A stretch of DNA of 64,000 nucleotides from Polynucleobacter necessarius (GCF_900095185.1 NZ_LT606948.1:1464509-1528508), one strand, 5' to 3'; shown: positions 31,997-41,629, counted from the stretch's first letter. The notes: generated by a model from the letters alone, not told the origin. Made by a program: numbers and translations.

Positions 31997-32302
31997 ATGG
32001 GCTTAATAAGAGACCTGGCTAACCAAATCATCGAAGCGCATCGCAATGATGAGCTTTGCATTCCGATTCCAGCATTTAGCCTTAATACTCCACCTCCTCT
32101 CATAAATAATGAGGCCGCTGTAGACCATTACGAATTGGCAGGTGCGTTGGCGAGCATTGAGATGGGTTTTATTGAAACAGATGCCAGAATTTTAGGTAAA
32201 GCCTCGTTGCGGATGACCTTGCAAGACGGTGGATTTAATCCCTTTCAGTGGCCGAGCAGACCAGAGCATTTTGATTTGTTGCCTTTTGGACACGCAATAT
32301 GA
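31997..32302 (+). pseudogene. ThiE-associated N-terminal region (thi operon), unassigned
   Basis: A 101-codon frame ending in an ATGA overlap with thiE. It includes VDHYELAGALASIEMGFIET and WPSRPEHFDLLPF. From memory it resembles the poorly characterised extension that precedes ThiE in some Burkholderiales proteins; that match was not tested. The start (MGLIRDLANQIIEAH) has no clear ribosome-binding site, and the sequence before it seems truncated, so I treat it as a remnant. No function is proposed. Confidence 0.45.
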
Positions 32303-32950
32303 ATCCCAACGCATTTCCAGAATGCCCGCAACGATTAGGTCTTTATGGCGTAATGCCAGATGTTGATTGGGTAAAGCGCATGGTTGATGCTGAATTACCG
32401 ACGGTACAACTGCGCTTTAAGTCAGACGAAAAATCTAAAATCCGCAAACAAATTCAAGAATCCGTTGCTGCCGTGAAGGACAGCAAAACTCTGCTCTTTA
32501 TTAATGACTACTGGCAAGAGGCGATCGATGCTGGAGCCTATGGAGTTCATTTAGGTCAAGCAGATTTAGAAGTCGCTGATCTTGACCAGATTTGAGCTGC
32601 AGGTCTGCGTCTAGGTCTAAGCACCCACGGATATGCAGAGCTTGCGCATGCAGACCGTTTGCGCCCAAGTTACATCGCTATGGGTGCAGTATTTCCAACC
32701 AATTTAAAGAAAATGCCAACTGTTCCGCAAGGATTTGGTCGTCTTTATCAATACGCCAAATTAATGAATCACTATCCGCTGGTCGCTATTAGAGGCATTG
32801 ATAAAGATAGCATTCATGCAGTAGCTCGAAGTGGCGTCGGTTCGGTCGCCGTAGTAAGAGCCCTCACTCAAGCCAAAGATCCTAAAGCGGCCGTAAAACA
32901 TTTGCAGGAACTAATGGAGGCTTCACAAAGATTGGGTGCCTACTCGAGCC
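32299..32950 (+). pseudogene. thiE: Thiamine-phosphate synthase ThiE, nonsense codon
   Basis: Remnant of the enzyme that joins HMP-PP and thiazole phosphate. It reads MNPNAFPECPQRLGLYGVMP, LPTVQLRFKSDEKSK and FINDYWQEAIDAGAYGVHLG, then a TGA at 32593 inside QI-AAGLRLGLSTHG. Beyond it the frame continues without break (SYIAMGAVFPTNLKK, SGVGSVAVVRALTQA). The native stop seems lost and the frame runs on to 33102 over the end of the convergent thiD remnant. Apart from the end, one base separates it from an intact gene. Confidence 0.88.
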
Positions 32951-32953
32951 CCT

Positions 32954-33632
32954 TTAGAAGTTTTCTTTTTCATCGAGTAATGCTGTTGGGTAGAAGTCGT
33001 GCATATATCATAATGGCCCTGGACCTTCACCAATGCTCAAGAAACGCCCTGCCTCTAATCCTGCCTCCACATATGCAATCGCTTGTGCAACTACGTGTCT
33101 GAGATCGTGGCCATCAGCAAGAGAGCGGCCCGTTCCGTGGGTGTTGATGGCATTGACTCGATAATGTTTAAATTCTGTGGTTTGCACTACCTTAAGACCT
33201 TCTTCTATTGTGCGTCACATTAAATCGGAAACAGTTCTGTGAGCATGGCTTGAGCTGTGTCATCACCACCTAAACTAGCCACTGATGTTGCACGTAAAAC
33301 AGGATAGAGAACAATCTTTTTCACGCCATGCCGACGCAATGCTTTTGCTACCGTTTTTACAATCTCAAGACTTGCAAGCATCCCAATTTTGATAATATCA
33401 GCGCTGATATCCAATAAAACAACATCAATTTAGACCTCAACAACATCTAAGTCGATATCCTGAATGCGGGTGACGCCAAGGGTATTTTGGGCTGTGATAG
33501 CGGTAATTACTGACATACCGTAGCAGTAATTACCTTAAGGTCTGCCTGAAGTCCAGCCCCACCGCCACTATCCGCACCAGCGATAGTCAATACTTTAGGA
33601 ATCTGCACAGAAGTAGAGAGAAGTGCTTTCAT
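32954..33632 (-). pseudogene. thiD: HMP/HMP-P kinase ThiD, broken
   Basis: Remnant of the bifunctional pyrimidine kinase. Starts MKALLSTSVQIPKVLTIAGA, with the substrate motif GADSGGGAGLQADLKVIT, then a frame change. DISADIIKIGMLASLEIVKT is open, then about 40 codons are missing. The C-terminal active-site motif reads NTHGTGRSL, where the family has GTGC. A TGA follows GEGPGPL, and YMHDFYPTALLDEKENF closes the frame. Its start lies inside the promoter region of tRNA-Asn on the other strand. Confidence 0.88.
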
Positions 33633-33637
33633 CTTGC

Positions 33638-33643
33638 TATAAT
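33638..33643 (+). promoter_or_regulatory. -10 element of tRNA-Asn
   Basis: A perfect TATAAT 10 nt upstream of the tRNA 5' end. No convincing -35 hexamer is seen at the expected spacing. Confidence 0.6.
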
Positions 33644-33653
33644 ATCGGCTTAT

Positions 33654-33729
33654 TCCTCGATAGCTCAGTCGGTAGAGCGCCGGACTGTTAATCCGTAGGT
33701 CCCTGGTTCGAGCCCAGGTCGAGGAGCCA
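33654..33729 (+). tRNA. tRNA-Asn (anticodon GTT)
   Basis: A 76-nt cloverleaf: acceptor TCCTCGA pairs with TCGAGGA, discriminator G, CCA encoded. The anticodon loop CTGTTAA gives GTT. The T arm is CCTGG TTCGAGC CCAGG. Confidence 0.96.
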
Positions 33730-33741
33730 GATAAGTCAAAA

Positions 33742-33773
33742 CCTTCAGAGTGAATAGCCCTGAAGGCTTTTTT
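33742..33773 (+). terminator. Rho-independent terminator of tRNA-Asn
   Basis: The stem ccttcag / ctgaagg with an 11-nt loop is followed by a seven-base T-rich run. Confidence 0.8.
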
Positions 33774-33789
33774 ACTATCCTGCCGGTTG

Positions 33790-34720
33790 GGGGGCTTAGG
33801 GATCAATCTCATTAATAGCCTTAATACACCCATTTCGAATGGCATCGAGCAATGTTTCGTAGTCTTTGTGATTTTGCTTTGTATATTCCATTGCAAAGCG
33901 ACTAACTGCCTCTTCAAATATTTTTCTGATTTGCCGAGGTAACCTGAAATCATTGCAGTATTACCTGACTTCGCATGAGATCGTGCTAAAGCTTGCCCGC
34001 AGTATTTAGCATGATTTTTTAAACGTGTAGGCGTTACCTCATCAAATAAAAAAGAAACTTTCATATCTCGCAACTGACGGATATAAAAATCCCTATCTTC
34101 AGGCCATCTTGCCCAACCTAGAAATATATCGGAAGAAGATTGGGTTAAACGCTGTCCAACTACTACACGTTCACCGTGTTTCTCGTACCGACTCTTCCCA
34201 GCATAAGGTTGAAGCACCGATGCTCGAACTTCTTTAATCTGCAATAAAAGAAGTTCGTCGTCTGGGGTCATAAATAAGGTCACAAAACAACGCGTTCCAA
34301 CACTACCAATGCCTACCACAATATCTTGCAATTGATAGCGGTCAATTAAGACTCTACGATCATGAGATACAGACTCTCTGTAATCCTTGATTGCTCTACT
34401 TTTGCGTTAGCATCAAAATTCGCTCTTTGACGATGAAACATCAGTGGTGGCTGATCAAGTAAACGCTTTTGTCCACCAACCTCCGTGGTAATTTTAGGAA
34501 ATAGGAATTCCGCCACTCTGTTCTCGGCTCGCTTAATCAGCTCCGCGCGATACAAACGGCTCTTCTTCATAGGAGCATTATGCGCATATATTCCAGTAAT
34601 AGACGTTCTGGAGAGATCATCGGCCATAAGGGCAGCCGAGAGCCACTAAGAAAAGCAAACGGACTGGCCATCGTGTAATTCTGGCATTGCAAACCAGCAA
34701 TATCATTTGGCGGAGAGCCT
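33790..34720 (-). pseudogene. DUF2252 family protein, broken
   Basis: Remnant of a DUF2252 protein, a kinase-like fold of unknown function. Near the N-terminus SPFAFLSGS and MADDLSRTSITGIYAH lie in different frames. The central block is well preserved: VVGIGSVGTRCFVTLFM, VLQPYAGKSRYEKHGERVVV, QSSSDIFLGWARWPEDRDFY. ALARSHAKSGNTAMISGYLG is the typical C-terminal motif. Frame changes lie near 34340 and 34620. The open frame running on through the tRNA-Asn gene is accidental. The gap from 34721 to 34911 shows no gene. Confidence 0.8.
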
Positions 34721-34911
34721 CATATCGAGCATTGCCTGTGCTACAAAATCAGATTTGCTGGGTAAATCTATCTAGTGGACCCCAAAACACATAGACGGAG
34801 TTTTAGATCCAAACCTCATTTGAGGATCTTTATAAGCCTATATAGGATCTTATTCACCCATCGAATTGCCGATATACGAAATCCGTCATAACCACATTAA
34901 AATGCTGGATT

Positions 34912-36216
34912 ATGAATAAAGCTCCTGAGCTCCTCGCCCCTGCCGGCAGCTTGAATATGCTACGCACTGCTTTTGATTTTGGAGCGGATGCGATTTATGC
35001 TGGACAACCTCGCTACTCATTACGAGTCCGCAATAATGACTTTGGCAAGATTGAAGTGCTCCAGCAGGGAATCGATACTGCCCATGAAATGGGCAAGAAA
35101 TTTTATTTAGTCTCCAATTTATTACCCCATGGCAGCAAGACCCGTACCTATATTAAGGATATGGATCCAGTCATCGCATTGAAGCCCGATGCTTTAATCA
35201 TGTCTGATCCGGGTCTCATCATGATGGCGCGTGAAGCGTGGCCTGATATGCCTATTCATTTATCCGTGCAAGTGAATACTGTCAATGGTGCCTCTGCAAA
35301 GTTTTGGCACTCAGTGGGTATTAGTCGCGTCATTCTTGCGCGTGAGCTGTCTTTTGATGAAATTGAAGAAGTACGACAAGACTGCCCTGAAATGGAGCTT
35401 GAAGTATTTGTTCATGGCGCGCTTTGTATTGCCTACTCTGGTCGTTGTCTACTCTCAGGCTACATGTCTCATCGCGATTCCAATCAAGGTGCTTGTACGA
35501 ATGCTTGCCGCTGGGACTATAAAGTGAAGCCTGGTCAACAGATCACTAGTGGTGATGTTGTTCTCCTCCAAGAAGCTCGTCGACCTGATGAATTGATGCC
35601 TATGGAAGAAGATGAGCATGGCACGTACATCATGAATTCCAAAGATTTGCGCGCCGTTGAACACATTGAGCGACTGACCAAAATGGGTGTTGACTCCTTT
35701 AAGATCGAAGGCCGCACCAAATCTCCCTATTATGTTGCCAGAACTGTTCAAGCCTATCGATCGGCGATTGATGATGCCGTTGCTGGTAGACCATTTAACA
35801 CGGCTTTACTCGGCAATCTAGAGGGTCTTGCAAACCGCGGTTACACGGATGGCTTTTATGAGCGACATCACGATAAAGAGTATCAACTCTATATACGTGG
35901 ACATTCCTTATCAGGTCGCAGCCTCTATGTAGGAGAGACACTTGAGATAGACCCTGCTACTGGTCGAGTGAAGGTGGATGTTAAGAACCGTTTCTCTGTT
36001 GGTGATAAACTGGAGCTCCTTGAGCCACAAGGCAACCAGGATATTGTTCTAGAGAATATGTGGAACATAAATGGTGACCCGATTGATGTAGCACCAGGAT
36101 CAGGACATTTTGTATGGCTAGAGCTCCCCTTGCGTAGCAAGCATGCGTTCATTGCTCGCTATACCCAGGAACCAGCTACAACTGAAGAGAGCGCTTGCTC
36201 CATATGCGGCGAATAA
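34912..36216 (+). CDS. trhP: tRNA hydroxylation protein TrhP (U32 peptidase family, YegQ)
   Basis: An intact 434-residue U32-family protein, needed in E. coli for prephenate-dependent 5-hydroxyuridine formation at tRNA position 34. The signature EVFVHGALCIAYSGRCLLSGY lies near residue 165, and GACTNACRWDY follows. The N-terminus ELLAPAGSLNMLRTAFDFGA is typical, and the C-terminal beta-domain ends with two Cys (ACSICGE). The start ATG at 34912 is the first in frame. The upstream 190 bp probably hold its promoter. Confidence 0.9.
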   Translation: MNKAPELLAPAGSLNMLRTAFDFGADAIYAGQPRYSLRVRNNDFGKIEVLQQGIDTAHEMGKKFYLVSNLLPHGSKTRTYIKDMDPVIALKPDALIMSDPGLIMMAREAWPDMPIHLSVQVNTVNGASAKFWHSVGISRVILARELSFDEIEEVRQDCPEMELEVFVHGALCIAYSGRCLLSGYMSHRDSNQGACTNACRWDYKVKPGQQITSGDVVLLQEARRPDELMPMEEDEHGTYIMNSKDLRAVEHIERLTKMGVDSFKIEGRTKSPYYVARTVQAYRSAIDDAVAGRPFNTALLGNLEGLANRGYTDGFYERHHDKEYQLYIRGHSLSGRSLYVGETLEIDPATGRVKVDVKNRFSVGDKLELLEPQGNQDIVLENMWNINGDPIDVAPGSGHFVWLELPLRSKHAFIARYTQEPATTEESACSICGE

Positions 36217-36220
36217 TTCA

Positions 36221-36570
36221 ATGAACCATCCAAACACTCCAAGTCTTGGGCAAAAACTCAAAGCAGAAGCCAGACAAACATTTAGCTTAACGATTTATTT
36301 TGGCACCTGGTTTTGCTTTAGTTAGAGCTGCTATCTCTGCAAAGTTTATGTTGATTGCGCAGGCCATTTTTCCAATCAAGGTAGATAAGCATCATGGGAT
36401 TTTGAAGTCCCTCATTTTTGAATCCATCATTTATCTGATAGTTGTAATCGGCTTAAATTGCATCGAGGCTGGAATCGATGGCAGCTTTTGGAAATTCTGA
36501 TCCATTAAGGATTTTCGCAATGGCCATTGTCTACTGGCTGATTGTTTGGCCTCATCGGATTTTTTTGTGT
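36221..36570 (+). pseudogene. Small membrane protein, frameshifted
   Basis: Begins MNHPNTPSLGQKLKAEARQT five bases after trhP, and a frame change at about 36300 leads to LVRAAISAKFMLIAQAIFP. A second hydrophobic stretch follows (SLIFESIIYLIVVIGLNCIE). I do not recognise the family. The length and two to three membrane segments are all that can be stated. Confidence 0.5.
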
Positions 36571-36647
36571 AATGTGACCAGTGAAATTCTTTTCTAGAGG
36601 GCTATTGATGCAAACAACGGGTGATGTTTCTGATAGCCATACCCTTG

Positions 36648-37745
36648 TCATATCGGCACACCAGTCAACGCGTGCCAATGATCAGCAGTTTTTTTGTGGA
36701 CAGCCATACCGCCACCAATAGTAACTAGTAAATTTGGTAATTGAATCTTTTTAAACTCGGGGCGGTGAATCAAAGCATGAAATAAAGTCTTCACACCTGG
36801 AAAAATATTGATGTTCGGATGCTTTTCAAGCAACTTAATAAAGCCAGAGATATCACGAGGGTTCGCTACCATTGCTAGCAATCCGCTCTTAGCTAATCCT
36901 AAGATTGCACAAGCAGTCCGAGCAAAAATATGGGTTAATGGCAAAGCGCATAAAAAAACCAATTGCTGGTCTGGTAGACTTTTTAGTGCCGGGTTTAGCC
37001 AATGTTCTATTTGCAGAACATTCGATAAGATATTATGTTGTAGCAAGACTGCGCCTTTAGAAACTCCCGTTGTGCCGCCGGCATATTGCACAAATATGCA
37101 ATATCATCCAATCCAATTTGCGGTTGCTTAAACGCTTTTCTTACACCAATTTGCAAGGCATCTTTGAACTTGATATGCGGGAAATCCCAGGGCGGGATCA
37201 CTTTCTTCATACGTCTTGCTACCCAGTTAATTAGACTACCTTTAAATCCCATCAACTCTCCGGGACTGCTGACAATAACCTGCTGAATAGATGTTTGACT
37301 TTGGATCCGCTCATAGATCGATGCAAAGTTTTCCATCATCACGAAAACTGAAGCACCGCTATCTTTTAATTGTGCTTCCAATTCGCGCGCTGATATAAAA
37401 GGGATTGATATTGATCACCATAAAACCTGCGCGCAATGTTCCTATCATGGCAATGACATACTCCACCACATTGGGATACATCAAGGCAACACAAGCACCC
37501 TTTTCTAAATGCAAACTCTGAAGGTAGGATGCAAAATCTTTCGACAACCAATTAATTTGGCCATAGGTATCAAAGCTTCCCATCGACTCAATAAACCGAC
37601 GATTAGCAAAGAGTTCAAAACATTCCTCAATGAATTGACTCAAAGAGGCCTGATTCAGGGGGTCTAACTCATGAGGTACATCTTCTGGATAATGTTTTAA
37701 CCAAGGTTTTGAAGCGTTCGCGCAGGCATCTCTCGGCTCAGGCAA
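36648..37745 (-). pseudogene. Long-chain acyl-CoA synthetase (FadD-like), broken
   Basis: Remnant of an AMP-forming acyl-CoA ligase (normally about 560 residues). It starts near KPWLKHYPEDVPHELDP, keeps ACVALMYPNVVEYVIAMIGT, changes frame near 37385 and again near 37080. The AMP-binding motif reads YAGGTTGVSKGAVLL. The sequence stops at HALTGVPI, so the last 200 residues, including the adenylate-binding and hinge motifs, are gone. Confidence 0.88.
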
Positions 37746-38285
37746 TGATTTGCTGCAACTGTTCTAAGAATAACTCTTGAGCATCATTTACTTTCTCACC
37801 CCAATCGGTACCAGAACTCTCATTTGCCTCATCAGTAATATATTTAAATGATCGCCAAGATATTTGGTAGGCATACGCAGTAGCAGCAATAGCAAATAAC
37901 CCCATATCGACATCCCGACTTAGCAGCCAAGGGTCCTGTGCAGTTACAAAACTATCACCTGTGCCACCGAGAAATTGACTGGTTGAGAGGTATGCTTGGG
38001 GGCAGTCGCAAAATGGAGTATTGCCACGTGAAACTAAAGGCTCGGCATTCATATCTCGCTGGATAACTTTACCAATCTCTACCAAGCCATTCAAGCTGGA
38101 TTTGATTTTTCCAGCAACCCCAAAATTCACAATTTGTTTTGGAGAATCTTGCTGTATTGCTTTAATATTCATAAGCGAAGCATTAATCTTGCCCACGCCA
38201 GAATAGACTATCTCTACCCCCGTGAGCAAGATTCATGCTTGAGCTCAGACTCTAAAGCGGTAATAATCAGAAGGTTTATTTTCAT
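37738..38285 (-). pseudogene. MTA/SAH nucleosidase-like protein, frameshifted
   Basis: A nucleosidase of the PNP/UDP phosphorylase family. It starts MKINLLIITALESELKHESC at 38285, where the ALESE motif carries a catalytic Glu. A frame change in a G-rich stretch near 38220 separates it from VEIVYSGVGKINASL. The rest is open and ends FLEQLQQIIA. The motif corresponding to VEMEAAAIA reads VDMGLFAIA, so the substrate-binding Glu is Gly. ITDEANESSG supplies the C-terminal Asp. Frameshift plus lost Glu indicate decay. Confidence 0.72.
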
Positions 38286-38296
38286 ATTGATGAATA

Positions 38297-38817
38297 ATGA
38301 ATTTACTAGATTATCTACCCGGGATTCCAGATGTTCCAAAGCCCGGCATTCTTTTTAGCGATATCTCTCCTCTATTAGCGAATCCACAAGCATTTAGGGA
38401 GGCAATCAGGCAACCTCATGAAATAGCCAATCAGTTTGATTACACCCATGTTTTTGGAATTGAGTCGCGTGGCTTTATCTTCGGGTCCGCTTTAGCTCAC
38501 CCATACCCACAGCCTAGCGCTAGCCCGAAAGCCTAATAAACTTCCTTTAGCGAGCCACCGCGAAGCATCATACGGTCTGGAATACGGAGCCGATTCCCTA
38601 GCAATACAGCAATCAACTTTGCCTCAAGATGCTAAAAGTCCTCTTAATAGATGATGCTCTAGCAACTGGAGGCACCTTAGTTGCTGCAGACAGATTAATT
38701 CGCAATGCCAGCTTCGAAGCCTCTGGAGCCATTACCATCTTAAATGGTGGGGCAACCAAAACGGCATGCGCCACCGCCCTGTACTCAAAAGCTAGATTAA
38801 CTTTTTTGCGCTTTTGA
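38297..38817 (+). pseudogene. apt: Adenine phosphoribosyltransferase, broken
   Basis: Remnant of the purine-salvage enzyme. MNLLDYLPGIPDVPKPGILF is followed by FGIESRGFIFGSALAH, then frame changes (38500-38630) through KPNKLPLASHREAYGLEYGA. The PRPP-binding motif VLLIDDALATGGTLVAA is intact. It ends LTFLRF. It is divergent from the nucleosidase remnant, so two adjacent purine-salvage functions are lost. Confidence 0.88.
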
Positions 38818-39077
38818 TGATTTTCATTGCGCCCCAACCTACAGCCAACACTTGACTAGCTAGTTTAGGCTTATAATGCGCTAGTGCCGCAAAAGCGCTT
38901 GTCCAAAGAATGAGATTACTTTTCAGAAAATGATAGGTGTCAACAACACCCCTATCTGCCCAAGATAGAAGCTTCTACCAGCCATCAAAATGCTCTGCGA
39001 AGGCTTTGCGCTCTCGGTCTGCTTGATGTTTCAACGCATTTTGGCGGCTGCTCCAATACTTTTATGTGAGATCTCAT
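38792..39077 (-). pseudogene. YqjK-like protein, frameshift and nonsense
   Basis: The start ATG overlaps the upstream yqjE stop (ATGA). After about ten codons the frame changes to SRQNALKHQADRERKAFAEH, a TAG follows FDGW, and KLLSWADRGVVDTYHFLKSN continues to a stop at 38792. Position as third gene after yqjD and yqjE gives the tentative name. Too short to run in one frame. Confidence 0.6.
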
Positions 39078-39444
39078 TTAGATAAAGCGTCGCGGTCTTT
39101 GGCTGACTCAGTGATCGAGGCCTCAAATAATCTAGGCATCTTACGCAGCGATTGAATAATCAGAAATACCAAAATCAAGCCAGCTGATAAAAAAGCGGCA
39201 GTTAATAAACCCAAAGCTAGCATTCTGTCTGTTTCCCACCTATAGATCACAATGAGCAATGCCAGCATGACCAAGCCAAAGAACAAAAAGAATAACGCGC
39301 TCACTATCACATCACTAATAAGCTAATAAATTTACTCCTGGCAATTTGCACATCCAGAGATAAAAGTTCTAGGCGAGTTTTGGCGATAGAAGCACCCGTG
39401 AATGCAAGTTCCTTAATAGAGGATATAAGATTTTCTTGAGACAT
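39074..39444 (-). pseudogene. YqjE-like membrane protein (phage holin superfamily), frameshifted
   Basis: Starts MSQENLISSIKELAFTGASI seven bases after the yqjD stop. A two-base insertion at about 39310 (LLVM to MIVSALFFLFFG) separates the N-terminal part from the two membrane segments (LFFLFFGLVMLALLIVIY and LLTAAFLSAGLILVFLII). The family is of unknown function. Confidence 0.7.
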
Positions 39445-39450
39445 AGATAT

Positions 39451-39797
39451 CTAGCGACGCCCGATAAACAAACCTATTAATACACCTAAACCAGGTGCGA
39501 CACCTATCGCCTCCCAAGGGTGATGTTTCGATGCACAAAATCATCAGCGCCTTCTGCGGCCACCTTTGCCTTATCTAACAAGTTACTTTCAACACTAGAG
39601 AGACTCTCTTTAGCGCCTGCAAGTGTTTCCAGGACTTGATTCCTGATGGAGCTGATTGTTTCGCCAGGATGATCTTCGGTTGCTTTAAGTAATGCCTCTG
39701 CATCAGCCATAAGAGACTTAAATTTACTAATCAACTGCTCGGCACCAGCTGACTTTGTCTCGTGCGCTATGGAATGTTCTGGATTTTTAGCTGTCAT
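39451..39797 (-). pseudogene. YqjD/ElaB-type DUF883 protein, C-terminal frameshift
   Basis: In E. coli DUF883 proteins are stress-induced, membrane-anchored and bind ribosomes. The soluble part is open (MTAKNPEHSIAHETKSAG to EGADDFVHRN), but one extra base near 39510 replaces the anchor. In the other frame HPWEAIGVAPGLGVLIGLFI runs to a stop at 39451. The truncated product would lack its membrane helix. It leads the three-gene yqjD-yqjE-yqjK-like operon, in which all members are damaged. Confidence 0.75.
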
Positions 39798-39849
39798 GTG
39801 ATTGCATTCCTCAGCATTGGACGTTTAGAAGACATTATCCGCCCCTATT

Positions 39850-40329
39850 CTAAGCACTTTTGTTTACCGATCCGAGCAATAGAACTATCATTCCTGCATT
39901 TCCCTCTTTAAATCGCTTGAGATATCGCTTTAGTCTTGGACGGCGTTTCAATAAGTCATGATATGGAGCTGAACCATAGGCAACATTTTCCCAAAAATGA
40001 TATTCTTCATCAACGCGATCTGAGTAGCGATTATTTTCAAGAGCATCATGAATGGCCCATTTGATTCTTCCGCCCTCACCACTGGATCCATAACCATGGA
40101 TCAAAATAATTGCTCGAATCCCGACATCTAGAGATTTACGTAGATAAACCGTCAAGCGCTCTAGCGCTTCCTCAACATAAGGTCTCTCCTGTTTTATATT
40201 GATCTCTATCGTGTCCGAACTTAATATTGGAAAATTTTCAGAACCACAATGCGGACATTGTTTAATCAACGTCCGCATATTTCCACAATCGGGACATTCT
40301 GCTTGATTTGCCAATTTGATAGAGTTCAA
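39850..40329 (-). CDS. Zinc-ribbon and Smr-domain protein
   Basis: An intact 159-residue protein. Residues 12-30 hold a CxxC...CxxC zinc ribbon (CPDCGN and CPHCGS). From about residue 50 an Smr-like domain follows (VEEALERLTVYLRKS, AIILIHGYGSSGEGGRIKWA), with the HGxG motif of this nuclease/RNA-binding fold. Smr domains cleave or bind nucleic acids, in some cases at stalled ribosomes, but the function of this small version is not known to me. It stays open in a heavily decayed area. Confidence 0.7.
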   Translation of the reverse strand: MNSIKLANQAECPDCGNMRTLIKQCPHCGSENFPILSSDTIEINIKQERPYVEEALERLTVYLRKSLDVGIRAIILIHGYGSSGEGGRIKWAIHDALENNRYSDRVDEEYHFWENVAYGSAPYHDLLKRRPRLKRYLKRFKEGNAGMIVLLLGSVNKSA

Positions 40330-40395
40330 CTCCTTAAGAGCAGCACTTTCCTTCTACGCTTCTAGCGTCACTCGATTTGTCATTGACTATCAAGC

Positions 40396-40605
40396 TCAAG
40401 CTCTTTTGAGCGAGCTCCCAATTTTCTGGAGTCTTGAATTTGCATTAATTAACGTGGAGACATCTTTACGGATTGAGGTATTGCCATAACGCAAGCCCTT
40501 TAGCATGGCTACTGCTTCAGCAGAAATCTTACATTGCTGATTAACCAGCTCAGAGCAGTTAAATGATGCATTCTTAAAAGAGCGGGTCACGAAAGGATTC
40601 ACCAT
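40396..40605 (-). CDS. Hypothetical 69-residue protein
   Basis: An open frame starting at the ATG at 40605, which follows TAAGGAGAGGG by a few bases, a good ribosome-binding site. The sequence MVNPFVTRSFKNASFNCSEL to RLQKIGSSLKRA has two Cys and a basic C-terminus. No domain recognised and no signal peptide. Confidence 0.5.
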   Translation of the reverse strand: MVNPFVTRSFKNASFNCSELVNQQCKISAEAVAMLKGLRYGNTSIRKDVSTLINANSRLQKIGSSLKRA

Positions 40606-40647
40606 CACCCTCTCCTTAAGAGCCTGCCTTAAAACTGAACCTTTATC

Positions 40648-40767
40648 TTGATTGAGCTAGCTCTCGTCTTTGGCGGAGTTTTACTTTTTGGATGGCGGCA
40701 ATTTCGTGACTTCCGAAAAGAGCGGGAGAAAGCCCAGAAGCAGACAGGCCTGTCAAAAGATATCTAA
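40648..40767 (+). CDS. Possible 39-residue single-span membrane protein
   Basis: A TTG-initiated frame reading MIELALVFGGVLLFGWRQFR with a charged C-terminal tail (RKEREKAQKQTGLSKDI). One hydrophobic helix followed by a positive-charged segment looks like a real small membrane protein. There is no clear ribosome-binding site. It overlaps the 3' end of the next, convergent gene by 15 bases. Confidence 0.4.
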   Translation: MIELALVFGGVLLFGWRQFRDFRKEREKAQKQTGLSKDI

Positions 40768-41625
40768 CGGACAGTTCTCACTTGAAGCCTCACTAAATTC
40801 AATATAGGCTTTGGGGAAAACTAGCGTGTATCCCTCGCCATTCTCAAGAATGAGATCAATGTTGAGTCGTCCTAGCCGATCAACCAATTCAGAAGTGTAT
40901 GGAGTGCACTTAGGAATGATTGTATCTTCGATTATGATATCGGTCGACAAGGTACTCAGCAAATCCTGCTCTGCCTGCAATCGCCAAAGATCAACAAGTA
41001 GATCTGGATACGGAAAGTTAAATAATGGCGTATGTATTTCGTAGGCGGGCCAAGTTTTAACCAGCCACTCTCGTAGATTTTCTAAGTCCAAATTCCCGAA
41101 TACTAAACGTTCAATTTCAAGACCCATTTTCAGTTTAATCATCTCCAGGGCTTCTTCAATACTCACCTTGTAATCCGAATTGGGTTTGAATGGCACCAAG
41201 AGCATAGAGGTGGCTTCAAAAATCTGCCTGCTTAGAAATATTCTTGATGTGAATATCCTGAATAGATACGCGACTAGTGAGTGCTCCAACACTGGTCAAT
41301 AGAACAACGTTTCTTTTCTTCTACAGGAGATGCATGAGGGTCAAGAAACTATCCTTACCGCCAGACAAAAATAGAATATCTAAATTTCCTGTTTTGGGGG
41401 CCCAATTCATCAGCACAGGTCTGGTGACTTCAGGTCCAGCATGCGCTTTACTGCCGCCATTAATATGGCTATATGGACAGTGGCGACAAGAGTATCCGCA
41501 ACTTTTGCCTTGGCGCAAAAGTGCGTCACTAGTGAGAGCTTGGTATCCCCTACTGGGATCAATATAAGTATCCCGCCTTACTTTACATGCGGCAAGATGA
41601 AGTTCATCTACACTAGAGTGGCTTT
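40753..41625 (-). pseudogene. DUF5522-like plus PP-loop ATPase (Dph6-like), broken
   Basis: In order: a DUF5522-like N-terminus (VDELHLAACKVRRDTYIDPS, RQGKSCGYSCRHCPYSH), then a PP-loop ATP-pyrophosphatase domain with SGGKDSFLTLMHLL. A TAG follows directly, then NVVLLTSVGALTSRVSIQDI, a frame change near 41230, and PLVPF-type sequence KPNSDYKVSIEEALEMIKLK to ENCPLDIF. The ATPase part resembles COG2102 (diphthine-ammonia-ligase-like), whose bacterial substrate is unknown. Confidence 0.75.
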
Positions 41626-41629
41626 AAAT

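Noticed and set aside
33507..34331. A single 274-codon frame on the minus strand
   Set aside because: It joins the DUF2252 remnant, the antisense of tRNA-Asn and the thiD start. The continuity is accidental.
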